NCBI RefSeq assembly: GCF_040115645.1
Contig: NC_089542.1
Location: forward strand, 4,588,001 to 4,652,000
Length of the DNA: 64,000 bases
From: Euwallacea fornicatus
Lineage: Eukaryota; Arthropoda; Insecta; Coleoptera; Curculionidae
Direction of reading: 5' to 3'
A program made the position numbers and the translations under genes. Below are positions 11,740 through 22,344 of the stretch, in pieces. The notes under the pieces were generated by a model that was not told where the DNA came from, ran no database searches, and saw nothing but the letters and a program-made list of their open reading frames with translations. How positions within the stretch are numbered: position 1 is the first letter of the stretch; the number at the start of each line of letters is the position of its first letter.

Positions 11740-12914
11740 ATATGTGCCAATGGATTGTGGAGATTAATTTTAAAATAGATAAAGAAGGGAGAAGAATAGA
11801 GTAACTATTCAACAATTTGTTGTAGCAACCAAAAACTACCTACTTCACTGAGTAATTTGTAGTTTGAAAACCCTAAAATGTGTCTACAAAATAACCAAAT
11901 AGTAACTATTTTGCTGCAAAATCAAAGACGTTCAAAAGGGGTTTGAAAGATTGCAACACAAACATTTAATAATATACGAGAATTTGTCACGCCACCCTGA
12001 AATGGGCTGCGCCACTGGCTTATTTATAGCTTCAAGGACCAAGTCCCCAGAAATCAGGGCGTACAGGGGATTATTCAATAGGGAGGATTTATTTATGGAA
12101 GATGTTCAAAATTTTTTATAAACCGCCCTTGCGCGTTACGTCTGCGTTTTAAGAATGAAAATCTCCGGACGAAACCTCTGCTTATTAGTTTCTTTTTAGT
12201 TCGTGTTCAAGTAACACTCAGCCCAAATATTAAAGAAATTAGTCATCACGGTAGGTCAAACAAAAAAATGGGTCAGAGATAAACACGGGATACGATTACA
12301 GTGGACCAAAATGTTGCTGAATGGTCAAAATCAAAAACGCATTAAATCCCTCATACCTGGAGCTTAATGAGCTTCGGTTGTCCATGGCGCGAGGCGTCCA
12401 CATGCGAGATGATACGGCGCTTATACAAAGTACTGCAGCGCGTTATTAACTTTCATAAACCTCATGTTTGAGGAAAAATGATCGAACACGTATAATTTTA
12501 TTTTAAAAAAGCTATTTATTGCCTTATTTTTGGTGATCAAAATTTATACCCTTGTCCTGCTACCCCTGCTAACTTTTTACTGTTAAATGGTTAGGTATCC
12601 ATTGTAATATATCAAATGAAAGGTGATTCGATACAAAGGATGAAACGGTACACTCAGACCTAAAATTGGATGTACAGTTTCCTTAAAAAAAAATAGAGCA
12701 AAGTTTATATCCTGAAGAAATTAAAAGTTTCAATCTTGTTGTCTTAGAGAGACAATCCATTCTCATTTCACATAAAAAGGGAGAGAAAAAATGACAAAAA
12801 GACGTAGAAATTCTAAATTGTTTTCAACGTAAGGATTTTTTTACACACAAAATATTTTGGTTTTCATAGAATTCGACCGTGCAACGTGTTCATTAAACGA
12901 TGTCATTAATTTCA
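11740..12914. other. Intergenic, nothing recognised
   Basis: No gene, repeat array or element with clear ends was seen, apart from one inverted CAGTGGCGC-like motif at about 12008. Confidence 0.4.
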
Positions 12915-13578
12915 GGGAGTGATTCCTTGTCACATTTTATGAAAAAAAATCCTAACCAACGTATGTCTTATCTTGCTTCGTTTTCGTGATACAGGGTGTC
13001 GAAAGTTTTATTTCTCGGTTTTGCATATAATTTACGGGCCCAACGGCAATATCTCGATGAAATTGAGTATTCCAAGGTTTCCCGAAACGAGAAATTCAAA
13101 TATGATTTCGATTTCACCGCAATATGTAGGGGCCAGTTATTAAATGTTTATTAATAAATTACTTTTTTTGATGAAATGATACGCAAAGAAATTTTTAATC
13201 GTCGATATCTCGGAAATTATTACTCTGGGAGGTTTCGACCAAGTGTAACTCTTTCATTTAGAATTGACGGGGGAACAAGACGCAATTAATTAGAAGTCAA
13301 AATACAGGGTCTTAAAAGCGTGAAGAAAATTTAACACCAGAACTTACTGCAGGTGGCGCCCCCTATATATTGCGGTAAAACCGATATCACATTTGAATTT
13401 CTCGTCTCGGAGCACCCCTGAATACTGAATTTCGCCGAGATGTCGCCGTTATGTCCGAAAATATCTATGAAAAAACCAAAAAAACTTTGACGCTCAGTAC
13501 GAGGAAAACGAAGCAGGGACATACGTTTATTAGTACTTCTATTCATAAAATGTGGCGAGGAATCACCCTTAGAAGTTA
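12915..13578. mobile_element. Foldback element with about 215-bp arms, family 1
   Basis: The left arm (about 12915-13133) is repeated inverted at about 13355-13578. Shared blocks include GTGATTCC, CACATTTTATGAA, AACGTATGTC, TGCTTCGTTTTC and ACCGCAATATRTAGGGG. Its outer end resembles the element at 7536-8107, so both belong to one family. No coding content is seen. Confidence 0.65.
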
Positions 13579-13765
13579 ATGCCATCATTTGATAGATACC
13601 AATAGATTCTTTTCCAAAATTTCACTTTCGAATAAAGCAACATTTTGCCTAAATGAATCTATTCATCGACATAATTGTCACTAATGATCTACAAACAATC
13701 CTCATTAGATCCAGACCCTGCACACACAACATCCGTATAAACTTAATGAATGGATGGGTATAATG

Positions 13766-14075
13766 GGCCACCAGTTCATCGGTCCATTTTCCATAGAGGG
13801 GGACATAAACAAGGCATCATACTTGCACTTATTGCAAAACGAAATAGTTCCGCTGCAATTTTTCCTGGAGGAAATGGAGAACAAGTAGGCAGTAACATTC
13901 AATTCCAATAAGATTGCGCACTACCACATTATGCTATGGATGTGAGAGAGAATTTTGATAAGATTTTCCCTGAGAGACGGATCGGTGGAATAGAATGGCC
14001 GCCACGATCTCCAGATCTTACTCCATTCGATTTTTTTTGGGGGGCACTTAAAAGGTTCCATATAGAAAAATAGAC
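13766..14075 (+). pseudogene. Mariner-type transposase fragment
   Basis: In broken frames the plus strand reads HQFIGPFSIEGDIN, then LHLLQNEIVPL, then QDCALPHYAMDVRENF, then EWPPRSPDLTPFDFF. These are the order and motifs of an IS630/Tc1/mariner DDE transposase around the second and third catalytic acidic residues. An in-frame TAG follows the EEMENK segment and frameshifts separate the blocks. The N-terminal half was not found. Not functional. Confidence 0.75.
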
Positions 14076-14700
14076 CACAATATTTGGGTTATTTATGTCT
14101 TCGAATTAATAACAGAAGCAACACTGGATAAATCAATGGAACAGTTCGAGGAACGATTGAATTCTCGCCAAATTGTTCCTAAAATCAAATTGGAGCATTT
14201 ATTATAAGAATTTCCGTTTTGTTTCATGTAATAGTGAGTAACGTTATTTCATATTTAATAATTTTATTTTCGAATATTTTTTAAGGGAACTGTAGATCCA
14301 GTTCTAGTCCAGAATATATCGTTGCATCCCTTATCGAATTACCTCTCGTTTGATATGCTACGTTAGGCACCTTTCCGTTTCAAAATAAAAATTTAGTTGG
14401 GGTAGCTGGATAGGGGTGAAGACTTTGAACATCGAAAACAATGCGTTAAATGCCTCTTTCAAAATAAAATTATATGTGTTTAAGCATTTTTTTAAAGTAT
14501 CCCATATGGGAAAGTTATAAACGAGTTGCAATACTTCTTGCAAGCGGTGTACATGGACAGGACAAAATGCGAAGAAATAGAGATAACCACAAGAAGATTC
14601 AGATGGGCCTGTTATGTGACGGATGGCTATATAACTCACATTCAGAAATAATCGAAAACTATCATGTGCATGCTAAAATAGATTTTACTCGGAAGATTTA

Positions 14701-16001
14701 CAGGATGTTTTCAAAAATTTGGGCTATATCCCGGAAATGATAAGTCCTCGTCAAAAGATTATATTTATGATTATAAATTGATTTTCAAAAACTTACCCCT
14801 TACGGAAGTATAGCTCTTCAAAATTTGATCGTGAAAATGATGTTTTCCAAATAAGTTTTGCTCCAGTTGATGAAATTTCGTGAATTTTCGGCCACTTGTA
14901 TATAATACCAAGGTTAACACAATGGGAGCTAATATTTCTATATACATCTTCGGACAGGGGGTGGGAAGGCTAGCTTCAACTACTTTGTCCTTAAACTTTA
15001 AAGATATTGGGGTTATTTTAATCGTAAAGTGATTTATTAGATATCCGGCGCATCTAAGAAAAAAAAGTACTTTTGGTTGATGTATGTAAAACTAATTATT
15101 TTCCAGAAAAAAACACCATTTTAACAAAGGGTGTATTTTACAAAAATCAACCTTTACAAACAAAATTACAAGAAATTTAAGAAACAAAGTGGAATTTTTA
15201 CGAAGATTCTACATAACTGACATTAACTTTTACGCATTCTTGAGCTCGATGTATGGAAAACTGCTGCACCCTCCATAATACCTTGATGTTCTTCCTTATT
15301 TCATGACCACGAAAGTGAATTCTTTCCAATAATTCTTTTCTGGTCGCTACTGAAGTAGCATGCGTCAATCTTTTTAAATTTCCCCACGAGTAAGAGTCCA
15401 AAGGATTTAGATCTGGAGAAGGAGGCGGCCAAGCAACAGGACCTCCATCACCTTTTGAAAAGATTGCGTGCAATAGATTTTTAATAAACAATGATCTGAA
15501 ATAAAAACTCAAAATAATAAATTTATTTTTGACAGTTTTGATACAAAATGTGGTTTATTTTGGTATTTAGGTGATAGAGTAAAAAATACACGGAAAATTC
15601 CATTACTTTTGTGAAATACATCCCCTGAAAAACGGTTTGGTTTATGTACATCAATCAATAGAATTTTTTTTTCTTAGGTGCGTCGGAGATCTAATAAACC
15701 ACATAACGGTTAAAAAAAACATGACCTTAAAAGTTGAGGATAGGCTCCTCATCACCGCCCTGAAGACGTGGAAGGAAATTTTCGATCCTATCTTATCAGC
15801 ATTGCTATTATACACAAATGACCCAAATTTCATTAATTGGAAGAAAAGTTATTAAGAAAATACCATTTTCGCCCTCAAATTTTGAAAAATTGTATTTGCG
15901 TGGGGGTAAGTTTTCGAAACACAATTCATGAGCATAAGTACAATTCTTTGACAAGAACTTTTCATTTGCGAGATATTGCCGGCGTTTTTGGAAACACCCT
16001 G
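14701..16001. mobile_element. TA-flanked Tc1/mariner-like element with decayed transposase
   Basis: The left end CAGGATGTTTTCAAAAA and the inverted right end CAGGGTGTTTCCAAAAA are each flanked by TA (14699-14700 and 16002-16003), as expected for TA target duplication. Similarity extends over about 60 bp, including an AAATGATAAGT/AAATGAAAAGT block. A minus-strand transposase remnant lies inside. Confidence 0.65.
15198..15512 (-). pseudogene. Transposase C-terminal remnant inside the 14.7-16.0 kb element
   Basis: The frame contains GPVAWPPPSPDLNPLDSYSWG followed by a KRLTHAT...ELLERI tail, typical of the last catalytic region of mariner-like transposases. An R-to-P change in the WPPRSPDL motif and the missing N-terminal part indicate decay. 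Confidence 0.75.
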
Positions 16002-17430
16002 TAGAGGTACCTAAATAAATTCTTGACCAAGAATTAACGGAAAAATAAGCATCATTAAGGCCGTCTTTAAAAAAAAACTTTATATGAGAGGCACATTGAA
16101 AGTTACAATTAATAACGTGTTTTAGAATTTTCATTATATTGGACCACTGGACGGTTTATCATATGGGCGTTTAGGCATTTTCCGCCGCTTTTTTTTCTGT
16201 GGCCTACGGCAATTCTCAACATCCTCAATATTTAAATGAACTAGAGTTGATGTTGTCATGAGCGAGCACGGGACGTTTTAGTAACACTTACGAATTCGGA
16301 ACCCCCCACAAGAGTGTTCGAAACCGATACTGGGCGTTCTAACATCCATTTAAACCTCCCAAAAACGATTCGAATTTAGAACTCAAGTTTTCTTACTGAT
16401 AAAATATACATAGACGTGCGGTCGCATTGGCGTAGCTTCGGAGCAATACTCGAGTCCCGGAATAACCGATGAAAAGGGGCCGCAAAGTGATAAATGCTTG
16501 AACAGCCACCCGGTGGCGTAATGTAGCAAAAAGAGCATCAAACAAGCGGCCAGAGAGCGGTGATTTTTCAAAATGACACGAATATGGACCGTGCACGTCC
16601 CGAAATTTGCTTTAGTTGCAAATGAATTGTTTGTAGTTGTAATCTACACATAACGGACCAAAGGGACGCTCGTTTCGTGTGTTTTATTTAAACGACTGCG
16701 AATATTTCAACGAGGTCCACGCGTCAGCCCCTGCCGAACCCAATTTCTCATTCGGGGGGCAATTTAACACCAGCTGGGGACGGAAGAAACGGACATAAAT
16801 TGGTGTCACTGATTGACACGTTTAAACTTGCCGGGAAAAGTGGTCGGGCCTGGAAAACCTGCCCTGTCATCCGTGGATCTGGAAACCGGGAACGCGGTCG
16901 GAGTCTCAAGATCTGGACTTCAACGTCAAAAACAAGGAAAAGCCATAAAGTCGGGGGCGATACATTTCCCTCAAACGGGAAAGCAAGAAAGTAATAATTC
17001 CCTTTGCCGAAGTCTGAAATACGGGGACCATTTAGTTGTAACAGTAAAATATAGTCGGATAGATTTATTGAAAAATCCCCGGGCGAACTAATAATGGTGA
17101 CATATGACGTGCTTCAACTCCAACCAAAGTAAGCCACTGTCGGAAGTATAAAAATCTATTGATGGTGGATTTCTGGGTTTCCGGAGAGGCCCGACTGCAT
17201 GGAGTAACCTTATTTGACCCGAGAACAACTTGAAGTCCACGAGGCTCGAAACATCGGACGAGAAGTAGAACCCGAACTACCACAAACTAGACCTCCCACA
17301 AGGCAACGAAGTAACCATAAACTGAGCCGAGAATTTTTCGCGCGTCGGATTTAGAGCCCTGCAGGTTGTTCTAAGAGCTCTCGATTATACCCCAAGAGGA
17401 AAACTCAGTGCCACCACGTAAGCACGCAGA
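16002..17430. other. Noncoding, nothing recognised
   Basis: The stretch is less AT-rich than average. Short overlapping frames at 16.4-17.3 kb show no domain or splice pattern, so no gene is called. Confidence 0.35.
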
Positions 17431-17439
17431 GGACGCACT

Positions 17440-18500
17440 TTGCACAAGCTCAGACTCGCAATTTTTTTTCGCTTTAGTCTTGATTTAAACTTTTTAATTA
17501 GAACCGCAATTTAGAACTCCGTTTTATTTGATTAATCTCGAATGTTGGATTTCGCGTCCCGAACTGCTCCGATGATTACACGTCCAAGACTTTAAGCCGA
17601 TTTAGGGTTCTAAATCTGGAACAATAATCTCGCAGAGAGCACCGTATTTCAAAATCTGCATAATTCCCTTACACCACCCTGGCCGCAATTGACTAGGGTC
17701 CGCATTTTGTCCCGGCAAGATGATTTAATCTACTGTATAATGTAGAATTTCGGATTGTAAGTTAGCTCGGATTTAGAACCTCAGCCGCGCCTCAAAACTG
17801 TTAAAGGGAACGTCTCCGATTCGCACTAGATTATAGTATGAAATTAGGACACAAATTAGAATCTGCATTTAACTTTTAAATGAGGCAGCGCTTCAGGTGT
17901 AGAGTCTAAAGGGCCTTAGAGCACCCTATAAAATAATGTTTGCTCCACACAGTTCCGATATTATGGTCACTTAGAATCTTATGGAAAACTCAGAATGTTC
18001 ACCTTGCTGACAAGCTTAGAACCCATGCCATTGCTTAGAGAAGAAGGAAAGTTGTACCTGCCCCGAGATGATTAACTAGAAAAAAAACCTTGATTCTAGT
18101 ACACAAAATGATTTAGAACCCCCGACAAGCTCTTACTGATTGAAAACGATATTTGTTTCAGAATTCTGCCGGCGGGCTTAAAACCCACGGCGTATTCGTT
18201 GTAAAGCATTTCCGACTGGAAACCGATGAATTTAAAACGGGTTCTAATTTAGAGCCCCATATTACAGTGATTTGCGCGAGTCCGCCGCTTCGTGCAGATT
18301 GTCCACAGCCCTACGCAGCCATCAAACTTTGTTACGCGCCACTTCGACCGTGTAACTCCTGCAGCGGGCTTTATGTAGACCAGGATAAGGTTGATGAAAT
18401 ACTGTGATTTATGTTCCACGTTACATCATAAACCTGCGAATGTCATGACAAATAAACTGGCAGACGAAACTACCTCCAGGACCTTTCCCGATTGCTGAAA
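17440..18500. repeat. Duplicated esterase flank, copy A (partner 31.43-32.33 kb)
   Basis: 18318-18500 matches 32133-32320 closely; shared blocks include CCACTTCGACCGTGTA, GCGGGCTTTATGTAGA and ACTGTGATTTATGTTCCAC. The DNA to the left also matches 31.43-32.13 kb more loosely: a common TTTAAACTTTTTAAT block and recurring 'tttagaaccc' patches. It is inferred to be the downstream flank of a duplicated esterase unit. Confidence 0.6.
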
Positions 18501-18595
18501 GAGTGTTTAATCCGGTTTCTTCGACGGGGAGTGAGAGGAGAGGGTCGGAGGGGGGGGGAGGGTAATATACATATAGCAGGAGTGAGGCATGCGAA

Positions 18596-18790
18596 GAATG
18601 CGGCAGGAATGTCCGATAATGCGCGTCGCTGACCCGCCTTACGTCACCCGCATTCCAGTTCCGGATGCCATCAAACTGTTACTGCTGCACCGCAACGGAT
18701 TTTAACGGTTATCGTCCGAATATCTTAATCCTACAGCTGCGATTGCAGCGAATAATTTCCCGCTTTGTTTGAAATCGCCGGATTTTTTTG
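18596..18790. repeat. Duplicated esterase 3' flank (partner 21995-22200)
   Basis: About 195 bp are highly similar to 21995-22200, which lies just 3' of esterase 3; shared blocks include CCCGCCTTACGTCA, GCATTCCAGTT and AATCCTACAGCTGCGATT. The following gap of about 0.4 kb to esterase-terminal-exon homology is the same in both places, so this is one duplicated segment. Confidence 0.75.
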
Positions 18791-19006
18791 AGAATGTGAA
18801 ATTGAAGTTTCCATCCCTTAGACCAACACCACCCTTGAAAGTGAGGGGGGGGGGGTAGAGTAGGGGTCATCATTAGTCAGAAATCATCACTCAGTTAAAA
18901 CAACTAAAAGGATAAGATCCGAATAGGGTTTAAGAAAAATATTTATTTTAAATCGCCCAGATTTTTAATTTGCGCAATTGATGCTTGCACCAACGTCTTT
19001 AAAAAT

Positions 19007-19260
19007 ATACTCCCAGAGCCGCCCCCCTCTCCCTCACAGAGTTTATGCTGAGCTTTTAATTGACGTGGAAATAGCTCAGATCATCAAGACCCTCCGCAGT
19101 GTTCCAGAAGCGATGAAGATTCCCAGCAGAAGCAAAACCAGGCCACATTGTCACTATCTTTCTCACACCTCCAATGTCGTTTCGAAGGTACTTGTCGGGG
19201 GGTGCAAAGAGCATGTTAGGAAAGAGGAGAGTAGCATTAATCGTGCGAAGGTATTCCTTC
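19007..19260 (-). pseudogene. Carboxylesterase pseudogene A (terminal exon only)
   Basis: The minus strand from 19244 reads TINATLLFPNMLFAPPD..., aligning along about 60 codons with the last exon of esterase 3 (AIDGTFLFRNMLTIAPD...). An in-frame TAA at 19058-19056 replaces the Arg of the HIDRHLK motif. A one-base insertion just upstream breaks the frame at the catalytic-His region. No other esterase exon was found to its right, so the rest of the gene has been lost. Confidence 0.8.
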
Positions 19261-20373
19261 GTGGCCCAAATGTTTGGCGAAAAACACTATTGATTGTCAT
19301 AGTGTTAAATTCAGAGACAAACCTAACAGGAACCAATATAAAATTTGGGAAAAAGGCAGGAAAAAATTGATGAAAACCGAATAAAAATTAATTTAAATCG
19401 GGTAACTATAAGTCTCAAATGTAAAAGGAATTTGCTGAATGAAATAATAATTCAGGGCAAATGACTTAAAAAATTAGAAAAATATGTTAAGAAAAAAATC
19501 TGAAAAAGGGCTACATTAAAACAAAGATAAAATAAATAAAACTTGAATAGTAATGGATTAAAATTGAAGCGCTGAAGGCAGCAAAATATAGCATAAATCG
19601 GAATTGAAATTGTTTAGAAAGTCAAAAGAAGGAAGCTCAGAAGATGCTGAGGAAGCCTTTGGCTAACTAAATGGAACTAAAATGAAATCTGGTAGGAAAG
19701 ATAGAACTAATGCCGAAAGATAAATAAAAGCGATGAAAAACGCACAAAAATAAGAATATAATATTAAAAACATTTAGAGGAAAATTACGGAAAAGGAAGA
19801 AAGAGTGTTTAAAAAAATTAAATTTAATTAACCCCTCTTGAAGGGTTGAAGTTGGCAGTAAAATAAAAAATTGTCCCATTCGAATCGAAAATCGATGGGT
19901 TCGAGTGTACACATTTTTAGTTTAAATACTAATAAACGGGATGCAAAGTTTTCGTCGAACCACCCTGTATGAGGTTTTGAAAAAAACTACTTTTTTGGGT
20001 ACCTTGAAACGCAGACGAGTTAACAGGAGTTTGACGTATGGAGTTTCGACAAATTGAGGAAGGACTTATCGTTTAAGTTGGTTCCGCTGGTTCCATTCCT
20101 AACGGGGTGTCCAGCTTCAGCAGAACAAAAAATTGTTAGAAGCAAAAACTTTTGCAGCAGTTTTCATGCTAAAATATGCTTTTTGAGCTTTCAGTACTCA
20201 CATAAGTAAAATATTGCAAATTGTAAATGACGCACCCATTACTTTAATGCATGTAACTTAAAGGTGAAAACAGTGTAACGGTGACGTACAACGGTGTTTA
20301 TACTCGCTTATCAATTGCTTTAAAACACACATGTATTTTTTTAAAGTAATGGACACAAATCCTTTAATCCATA
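19261..20373. other. A-rich noncoding DNA
   Basis: The plus strand is strongly purine/A-rich to about 19.9 kb, with no gene. Similar A-rich DNA adjoins pseudogene B (32.85-33.44 kb), but no alignment could be established by eye. Confidence 0.35.
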
Positions 20374-21016
20374 CAGGGTGGTCTCTAAAGGGATTGCAAT
20401 ATTTGAAGAGTTGACCCACTGGATTCTCTTGTTCTAAGACCAAATAGTTACAGAAAGGTATGTCTTAAAATTTGTGGCTTCAGAGATACAGGGTGTTAAA
20501 TAAAAACCAGTGATATCACGGACTGCGATTAAGAGCAACCCGAATTTGACCAAATCTGTCTCTTTAACAAATTTACTATTATTATCGGCATAGATTTTCA
20601 ACGGGGCATATTATATTTTTTTCTCAAAAACCACTTATCGTATCAAAAAAACACAAGAGACATTTTTGGTCTACTTTGAATCGGTTACTTAAAAAAATGT
20701 GTTCCCTTCCGAAAATACCAGTGGCATATCCCTCATTCCCCTACAAGAATTTACTAGTTAACCCCTCCGTACGTCCATGGTTGCAGTATTCTTCTTTGAA
20801 TTGAAGGAAAACGTTCTGTTTGGACTACCCTGCAGATACACCGAGATTGACTAAAATATCCTGCGCCATTTTAAATAGTTTATTTTTCTTAAGATTTAAC
20901 ACCCTATATCTCGGATCCGGCTCATTTTAGAACGGAGGTTTATATAGCATTTTCCTCTTAGAACATTTCAGAAAATCAGCTGCTTAAATATCGGAACACC
21001 ATTAGGGACCACCCAG
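20374..21016. mobile_element. TA-flanked foldback element, family 2
   Basis: CAGGGTGGTCTCTAAAG at the left and the inverted CTGGGTGGTCCCTAATG at the right are flanked by TA (20372-20373 and 21017-21018). Arms of about 140 bp each include a GAGATACAGGGTGTTAAAT / GAGATATAGGGTGTTAAAT block. No transposase is seen, so it is probably non-autonomous. Confidence 0.7.
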
Positions 21017-21094
21017 TAGAAATGTTTGCGCCTCTCGGCTTTCTAAATGACCTAAATTAGCTACACTTAATTTTCGCTTTGCTGTAACTAAGCA

Positions 21095-21230
21095 ACATTC
21101 TACACAGTGCTTAGATCATAATCTTGTTGTTCAACCACACAAACATTTAGCGTATTCCCGAGGGGAGTTTTGATCAAATGGACGACCACCTCAAAACCAA
21201 CATTGGCATTCGGGTATGTTAAGGGGTTCC
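21095..21230. repeat. Dispersed repeat (partners about 34255-34370 and 31020-31070)
   Basis: The block GATCATAATCTTGTTGTTCA...CACAAACATTTAGCGTAT...TTTTGA recurs as GATGATAATTGTTTTGTTCA...CACAAATATTTGGCGTAT...TTTTGA near 34.27 kb, and more loosely near 31.02 kb. Function unknown. Confidence 0.55.
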
Positions 21231-21994
21231 TTCGACAAACGAAACCAGGAAAACGACAATTTCATTTACTAACAATGGACTGTATTTAATTGCACTTATT
21301 TTAAATAATGACAGAATTCGTTGGTCTAAGTATGAAGAGGGAGAATGCTTAATTGGGCGGGTTGCACACTATGATTTTGATCGCATGTCCGACACCGACA
21401 CCGCTCCAACACGAAAAGAAGAAAAAAGAGAAAAAAAATTACTTCGATTATCCCTTATGTACTAAACCCGAGGAATTCCAACCAAGGGCGTGCCACCACT
21501 AAGAGCCTTTACGGGCTATAGCCGAGCTGGATGCCATAAATCGCGGCCATCTGGTGAATATGTATACGAGTCGCTTTTCTGGGAATACTGCGCAGGCCCA
21601 CCGAACTGCAAATCGTGGCAATAGTCTCAACCGAGAAAGCTTCCTTTGACTAGAAGCATTTTCCCGAGCCAAAAAGCACCCTTGGTTGTGGCCTGATTGG
21701 CAATGTGGTCTGGCGCCCAGATGGTATTCTTAGAATAAGTTTCGCAGTATATGGACGTGACTTAAGGGATAAAATACAAATAACTAACAACTGACAAAAT
21801 CAACACAAAATCAACAACAAGAAACCAATAACTTAAAGTCCCTAACAGGGTTCTTGAAGAAAGTAATTATTTAGTTACTAAAACTTGAGGATATCGTGGA
21901 ACCTTCTAAAAGTCTCTGGAAGAGATGTGGCTGCCAGTCATGTTCTCACCTCAGAAAATTCTCAACATGTCTCATAGTAGAACGCACGAAGTAT
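21231..21994. other. Intergenic, nothing recognised
   Basis: No gene or repeat with clear ends was seen. Confidence 0.35.
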
Positions 21995-22200
21995 GGGTGA
22001 GGAATGTCCCATAATGTCCGTTGTTGGCCCGCCTTACGTCATCCGCATTCCAGTTCTGGATGCCATCAAATTGTTACCGCTGCACTGCAACAGACTTTAA
22101 CGGTTATCGCCCGAATATTTGAATCCTACAGCTGCGATTCTAGCGAACAGCATTTCCGGATTTTTTTCGGAAACCGCAGTACTATTGTGAGGCTGTGAAA
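21995..22200. repeat. Esterase 3 downstream flank, partner of 18596-18790
   Basis: This segment matches the repeat at 18596-18790 and lies about 145 bp past the esterase 3 stop codon. Confidence 0.75.
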
Positions 22201-22344
22201 CTGAGGCCTCCGTCCGCAACAGCTCATTTCCACAGCTGGACAAACATTAAAAATAAATCAAACTAAAGAATCAACCATAAATATAATTCAGTTAAACATG
22301 CCATACATCGAATTTGAAATCGCTGGGAAGAGACAGGTTTAAAA

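Noticed and set aside
13331..13588. 85-codon minus-strand frame
   Set aside because: It is one arm of the foldback element at 12915-13578.
16383..17283. Several short frames at 16.4-17.3 kb on both strands
   Set aside because: No conserved motif, and overlapping frames are of equal quality; the GC level alone makes longer frames likely.
19880..19912. tRNA B-box-like GGTTCGAGT
   Set aside because: No A box or cloverleaf could be folded around it.
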